Assembly: GCA_963675425.1 (NCBI GenBank)
Contig: OY776214.1
Span: 1,240,001 to 1,304,000, forward strand
Source: Sporobacter sp963675425
GTDB taxonomy: Bacteria > Bacillota > Clostridia > Oscillospirales > Oscillospiraceae
Reading direction: 5' to 3'
Length of the DNA stretch: 64,000 bases
Shown here piece by piece: positions 60,456 to 64,000 of the stretch (its first letter is position 1; the number at the start of each line of letters is the position of its first letter). The notes under the pieces were generated by a model. The model worked only from the letters and a program-made list of their open reading frames with translations. It did no database searches and was not told the origin of the DNA. A program made the position numbers and the translations under genes.

Positions 60456-63197
60456 ATGACAGATAAAACCTATGCCGTGACAGGAATGACGTGTGCGGCC
60501 TGCTCAGCTGCGGTTAAAAAAGCCGTTTCAAAGCTGGACGGCATTGAAGCCAGCGACATTAACCTGGCGACTGAGAAGCTTAACGTCACCTTCGACGAAA
60601 ATGTCGTATCCTTTGACACGCTTCAAAAGGCCGTTGAGGACGCCGGCTACGGCCTCCGCGATGAAACGCCCATCAAACGTGTGGAGCTTTCAATAGAGGG
60701 CATGACGTGTGCGGCCTGCTCAGCCGCCGTAGAGCGCGTAACGAAAAAGCTTGATGGTGTTAAAACCGCGGCCGTAAACCTGACGACGAACCGCGGCGTC
60801 TTCGAATATGACCCGGCTAAGGTCAAGCTGTCGGAGATCAAGGCGGCCATTGAAAAGGCGGGGTATACGCCCAAGGACATTGAAATGGGCGAAGTCCGCG
60901 ATTTGGATAAAGAGCGCCTGGCACGCGAGGCGCGCATCATGCGTACCCGTTTGACCATTGCGGTGATCTTTGCGGTCCCAATTTTATACCTGGCCATGTC
61001 GCACATGTTCCCCGCGCTCGGTGTGCCGATTCCGGATATCATCGGACCGCACACGCATCCTCTGACGTTCGCGCTTGTCCAGCTGGTGCTGACGATCCCG
61101 GTGCTCATTGCGGGCAGCCGCTTTTTCACCCGCGGCTTTAAAACGCTGTTTAAGGGCGCACCGAATATGGACACGCTTGTGGCCATCGGCACCGGCAGCG
61201 CGTTTTTATACAGCCTGTTTGCAACAGTAAAGGTCGGGCTCGGCGATACGGATTTTGTTATGGCGCTGTATTATGAGTCGGCCGCGGTCGTCATTACGCT
61301 CGTCATGGTTGGCAAATATCTTGAGGCGTCCAGCAAGGGCAAAACGTCCGACGCTATAAAAAAGCTCATGCAGCTGCGCCCGACGACGGCGACAATCCTA
61401 AAAGACGGACAGGAGCTTGAGGTGCCCATAGACGAGGTCGCCGTTGGAGACCGTGTTATCGTCCGGCCCGGCTCGTCCTTCCCGGTGGACGGCGTTGTGA
61501 CGGATGGTATATCAACGGCGGACGAATCGCTGCTCACCGGCGAGAGCCTGCCGGTTGAGAAGAAACCGGGCAGCACGGTTACAGGGGGCAGCATCAACGG
61601 CGAGGGCCTTATGACGTTTGAGGCTGTGCGCGTCGGCAGCGACACGGCGCTCTCGAAGATCATCCATCTTGTGGAAGACGCCCAGAGCAAGAAAGCGCCG
61701 ATCGCCAAAATGGCTGATATCGTATCCGGCTGGTTTGTGCCCACGGTGCTCATTATCGCCATTGTCGCGGCGGCCTTATGGGCGTTCTTTGGGAAAGACT
61801 TTAATTTTGTGCTGACGATTTTTGTATCGGTGCTCGTTATTGCCTGCCCGTGTGCGCTGGGGCTGGCCACGCCGACGGCCGTCATGGTCGGTACCGGCAA
61901 GGGCGCGGAGCTGGGCATCCTTATAAAAAGCGGCGAAGCGCTGGAGACAGCCCATAAGATTAAAACCGTTGTACTGGATAAGACTGGTACGATTACGGAG
62001 GGAAAACCTGCCTTAACGGATATCCGAACGTATGGGGGCGTTGACGAAGCGCAGGCGCTTACACTGGCCGCCTCGGCTGAGCGCGGGTCGGAGCATCCGA
62101 TTGCGCGGGCCATTGTTGCCGCTGCCGGTGAGCGGGGACTGGAGCTCCAGGCGCCCGAAAGCTTTAAGGCCGTGACGGGGCATGGCATTGACGCCGCCGT
62201 AAACGGCAAGCGCATTCTGGCCGGCAACCTCGCGCTGATGACTGATAACGGCGTGGACGCATCGGCGGCCGACGCGGACGCGCGGACGCTGTCAAGCGCG
62301 GGGCGGACACTCATGTATATTGCCGTGGACGGAAAGCTGGCGGCGCTGATGGCGGCGGCCGATACGGTCAAGCCGTCCAGCCGGGAGGCCATCGCAAAGC
62401 TCCGGAACCTTGGCATCAGCGTGTATATGATGACAGGCGATAACAAGGAAACGGCGGCGGCCATCGCAAAGGACGTGGAGATTGATAATGTCCTGTCCGA
62501 GGTGCTGCCTCAGGATAAGGCCGGCGAGGTCAAACGTTTGCAGGAGGCCGGCCAGGCCGTTGCGATGGTGGGCGACGGCATTAACGACGCGCCAGCGCTC
62601 GTGCAGGCCGATGTCGGCATCGCCATCGGCACCGGCACGGACGTGGCCGTGGAGTCTGCCGATATCGTCCTCATGCGCGGTGACCTCAACAAGGTTGCCG
62701 AGGCTATCGCGCTCAGTCGCGCGACGATCCGGAACATCAGGCAAAATCTGTTCTGGGCGTTTATCTACAACTCGCTGGGTATCCCGTTTGCGGCCGGCAT
62801 CGTATACCTTTTCGGCGGCCCGCTTCTCAGCCCTGTGTTCGCCGGGGCGGCGATGGCGTTTTCCTCCGTATCGGTCGTTTCCAACGCGCTGCGTCTGCGT
62901 CGGTTTAAACCGGAAAAGGCATACCGGCATCCTAAACTGGAAAAATATAAGCAGGAAATTAATCAACAACATGAAAAGGAGAAACGCAATATGGAAAAAA
63001 TTGTACTCAATGTGGAAGGTATGTCCTGCGAGCACTGTGAAAACCGCGTTAAAAAAGCCGTCGGTGCGCTCGCGGGCGTTGCCGGGGTTGAGGTCAGTCT
63101 GGCGGATAAAAAAGTCACCGTCGAGCTTGATACGTCTGCTGTGACCGAGCAGCAGGTTAAGGAGACCATCGAGGAGCAGGGCTACGACGTCGTATAA
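60456..63197 (+). CDS. copA: Copper-exporting P1B-type ATPase with fused C-terminal CopZ-like domain
   Basis: Cu(I) pump of 913 aa. Two N-terminal HMA domains bear CAAC at C13/C16 and C85/C88. The membrane core has ACPCALG, then DKTGTITEGKP (phosphorylation), SEHPIARAI, MTGDNKE and GDGINDAPAL. Conserved NSL...Y and MAFSSVSVVSNALRL in the last helices fit Cu+ specificity. Residues 846-913 form a third HMA domain with C858/C861 (GMSCEHC), normally a separate 68-69 aa chaperone CopZ. An AAGGAG nine bases before its in-frame ATG suggests it can also be made alone. Confidence 0.93.
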   Translation: MTDKTYAVTGMTCAACSAAVKKAVSKLDGIEASDINLATEKLNVTFDENVVSFDTLQKAVEDAGYGLRDETPIKRVELSIEGMTCAACSAAVERVTKKLDGVKTAAVNLTTNRGVFEYDPAKVKLSEIKAAIEKAGYTPKDIEMGEVRDLDKERLAREARIMRTRLTIAVIFAVPILYLAMSHMFPALGVPIPDIIGPHTHPLTFALVQLVLTIPVLIAGSRFFTRGFKTLFKGAPNMDTLVAIGTGSAFLYSLFATVKVGLGDTDFVMALYYESAAVVITLVMVGKYLEASSKGKTSDAIKKLMQLRPTTATILKDGQELEVPIDEVAVGDRVIVRPGSSFPVDGVVTDGISTADESLLTGESLPVEKKPGSTVTGGSINGEGLMTFEAVRVGSDTALSKIIHLVEDAQSKKAPIAKMADIVSGWFVPTVLIIAIVAAALWAFFGKDFNFVLTIFVSVLVIACPCALGLATPTAVMVGTGKGAELGILIKSGEALETAHKIKTVVLDKTGTITEGKPALTDIRTYGGVDEAQALTLAASAERGSEHPIARAIVAAAGERGLELQAPESFKAVTGHGIDAAVNGKRILAGNLALMTDNGVDASAADADARTLSSAGRTLMYIAVDGKLAALMAAADTVKPSSREAIAKLRNLGISVYMMTGDNKETAAAIAKDVEIDNVLSEVLPQDKAGEVKRLQEAGQAVAMVGDGINDAPALVQADVGIAIGTGTDVAVESADIVLMRGDLNKVAEAIALSRATIRNIRQNLFWAFIYNSLGIPFAAGIVYLFGGPLLSPVFAGAAMAFSSVSVVSNALRLRRFKPEKAYRHPKLEKYKQEINQQHEKEKRNMEKIVLNVEGMSCEHCENRVKKAVGALAGVAGVEVSLADKKVTVELDTSAVTEQQVKETIEEQGYDVV
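62991..63197 (+). CDS. Possible internally initiated CopZ-like copper chaperone
   Basis: In-frame ATG at 62991 inside the copA frame, preceded by AAAAGGAG (AAGGAG 62976-62981, nine bases spacing). From here the product is 68 aa, exactly a free CopZ, with GMSCEHC binding copper. The 25 or so residues before it are a charged linker (KYKQEINQQHEKEKRN). This is either a former separate gene whose stop was lost, or a dual-product arrangement. Protein evidence is needed. Confidence 0.5.
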   Translation: MEKIVLNVEGMSCEHCENRVKKAVGALAGVAGVEVSLADKKVTVELDTSAVTEQQVKETIEEQGYDVV

Positions 63198-63203
63198 TCA
63201 AAA

Positions 63204-63223
63204 ATCTCCTGAGGAGACTTTTT
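63204..63223 (+). terminator. Short terminator after copA
   Basis: TCTCC-TGA-GGAGA followed by CTTTTT, six bases after the stop. Confidence 0.55.
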
Positions 63224-63235
63224 GAAACGTACAGC

Positions 63236-63291
63236 TCTCGCTCTGAGGGGCTCGAAAAGTAAGTCTGCCGGGAAGTGAATTCCTGGCAGAC
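63236..63291 (+). ncRNA. Structured repeat unit A
   Basis: TCTCGCTCTGAGGGGCTCG, then a hairpin GTCTGCC/GGCAGAC (63263-63269, 63285-63291) with inner GGAA-GTGAA-TTCC. Unit B at 63344 has the same scaffold and spacing, but a different stem sequence that still pairs, which suggests a conserved RNA or DNA structure. Confidence 0.5.
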
Positions 63292-63299
63292 TTTCAGAC

Positions 63300-63333
63300 T
63301 GTCGAAAAAGCCGCGGAAGCGGCTTTTTCGACA
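63300..63333. terminator. Bidirectional terminator between the structured units
   Basis: TGTCGAAAAAGCCGC-GGAA-GCGGCTTTTTCGACA, perfect 15-bp stem. It shares its core with the 29121 terminator. Confidence 0.85.
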
Positions 63334-63343
63334 AATAAAGGGT

Positions 63344-63401
63344 TCTCGCGCTGAGGCGCTCGCAAAGTAATGCTTTTCGGAAGTAAATTCCTCAAAGCAT
63401 T
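63344..63401 (+). ncRNA. Structured repeat unit B
   Basis: TCTCGCGCTGAGGCGCTCG, then AATGCTTT/AAAGCATT (63369-63376, 63394-63401) with inner GGAA-GTAAA-TTCC. It is 108 bp after unit A and identical in layout. Confidence 0.5.
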
Positions 63402-63427
63402 GAAATTAAGTGATTTTCGCCGATGAA

Positions 63428-63501
63428 ACCAGACAACTCGCCATCATCGACGAAATTAATCGCACGGCGATTGGACGCACAAATGAAGATAAGAGACTTT
63501 T
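63428..63501 (+). repeat. Dispersed intergenic repeat, copy 2
   Basis: Matches 1201-1277 in the same orientation (ACCAGACAACTCGCC, TCGCACGGCGATTGG, AAGAGACTTTT). The rest of 63402-63685 holds no gene that I can see; a TGTGCTATACT -10 region lies at about 63614. Confidence 0.7.
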
Positions 63502-63685
63502 TTATCTTATGTTTCGCACGGGCGAGTGGACGTTCGGACAAGAACGGTGGTTTTAGCGCATCTGCCGGTCGTCAAATAACGATTCAGTGAATTTATCTGC
63601 CGGGTCAATATTTTTGTGCTATACTAAAGGAGTTGAAAGCGTCGTTGAATTGGCTTTCAGCAGATGACGAGACGGGAGGAAGCGC

Positions 63686-64000
63686 ATGAAAGAGCATAAC
63701 GGCAAGACGGATGGCGCCGCCGCCCGCTACGCCGCCGAGCTTCTGTCTGTTTTGGGGAGCGAGACAGGCGGGCTGAAGCGGATTCTTGATATTGGTTATA
63801 AAATGCTGGGCAACCCCATCCTTGTCACGGATAAAAGCTGGAAGGTCATCACCATGACGGACATGGTCAATATCCCGGACGACCGCGACTGGACCGAATT
63901 TTTAGAAAGCGGTACGCTGCCCGCCGATGCCGTGGCAACCGGTATTAAAACAAACCTGGCCGACCGTATAGAGCAAAGCGGGGAGCCATTTATCTGGAAA
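63686..64000 (+). CDS. Unidentified gene, 3' end outside window (possible PucR-like regulator N terminus)
   Basis: The first 105 codons are visible: MKEHNGKTDGAAARYAAELL, then LKRILDIGYKMLGNPILVTD and WKVITMTDM. GGGAGGA lies five bases before the ATG. The LLDIGYKMLGNPILVxD pattern resembles the N-terminal sensory part of PucR/CdaR-type helix-turn-helix regulators of Clostridia, but the DNA-binding end is not in view, so the call is tentative. Confidence 0.55.
   Translation, partial: MKEHNGKTDGAAARYAAELLSVLGSETGGLKRILDIGYKMLGNPILVTDKSWKVITMTDMVNIPDDRDWTEFLESGTLPADAVATGIKTNLADRIEQSGEPFIWK

Noticed and set aside
61271..62464. Minus-strand frame of 397 codons
   Set aside because: It is antisense to the copper ATPase core, is Ser/Ala-rich and has no recognisable domain.
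1..64000. tRNA, rRNA, CRISPR array, transposase, integrase or phage structural genes
   Set aside because: None was found on reading both strands. The rearranged 43-48 kb region shows duplication and a toxin-antitoxin pair but no recombinase.

Overview
The window reads as chromosome of an anaerobic, spore-forming Clostridia-type Firmicute, moderately high in GC, probably an Oscillospiraceae-like fermenter. Support: a SpoVT sporulation regulator, strong AGGAGG-type ribosome binding sites, TTG/GTG starts, PadR/MerR/LysR/WYL regulators, a glycyl radical enzyme, no respiratory chain genes, and cytoplasmic molybdoenzymes without Tat signals. No rRNA, tRNA, CRISPR array, insertion sequence or prophage gene was found.

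Region 1 (about 1-26 kb) is an aromatic/polyphenol island. On the plus strand, a pyrogallol-phloroglucinol transhydroxylase (large and small subunits) is followed by a thiolase and an SDR that fits phloroglucinol reductase. A divergent MerR regulator comes next, then a second operon: a cyclase-family hydrolase (dihydrophloroglucinol cyclohydrolase), a 3-hydroxyacyl-CoA-dehydrogenase-family enzyme (3-hydroxy-5-oxohexanoate dehydrogenase) and a BKACE-family lyase (triacetate acetoacetate-lyase). Together they would take pyrogallol to phloroglucinol, open the ring and give acetate plus acetoacetate. Both operons start with the same unusual promoter: a 19-bp spacer carrying the dyad CTTG-N15-CAAG, as expected for MerR control. 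On the minus strand beside it lie three paralogous transhydroxylase-like molybdenum subunits and two nearly identical iron-sulfur subunits. These small subunits keep four [4Fe-4S] motifs, whereas the true transhydroxylase small subunit has cleanly lost one. This suggests the paralogues are net reductases (dehydroxylases) of unknown aromatic substrates. mobA and mobB, which make the guanine-dinucleotide form of the cofactor, flank the island.

Region 2 (26-43 kb) is mostly housekeeping and regulation: spoVT, a PhoB/PhoR-like pair, a TipA-type MerR, hpf, a lone fumarase alpha subunit, endonuclease IV, a zincin, a Nudix hydrolase, a fumarate-reductase-like flavoprotein and a WYL regulator. A FecCD-type ABC importer (permease, ATPase, lipoprotein) follows a leader that looks like a molybdenum-cofactor riboswitch with its own terminator. 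The importer is therefore probably for molybdate or tungstate and tied to the molybdoenzymes. A PadR regulator with two DUF2812 proteins closes the region.

Region 3 (43-49 kb) is accessory and rearranged: structured noncoding DNA, an AT-rich XRE/membrane-protein pair, a frameshifted DUF3788 remnant, a toxin-antitoxin pair, a DUF3795 gene, and a flavoprotein gene whose promoter and 5' end are duplicated upstream as a broken copy.

Region 4 (49-64 kb) holds an orphan glycyl radical enzyme, a 2-hydroxyacid dehydrogenase, a reductive-dehalogenase/QueG-like iron-sulfur protein, a His-rich CsoR-family sensor with a G-tract operator ahead of a cobalt/nickel ECF transporter (cbiM-Q-O), a URO-D-family methyltransferase-like protein, a threonine aldolase-like enzyme, and a copper ATPase fused in frame to a CopZ-like chaperone. 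The window ends with paired structured repeats, a dispersed repeat also found near its start, and the 5' part of an unidentified gene.
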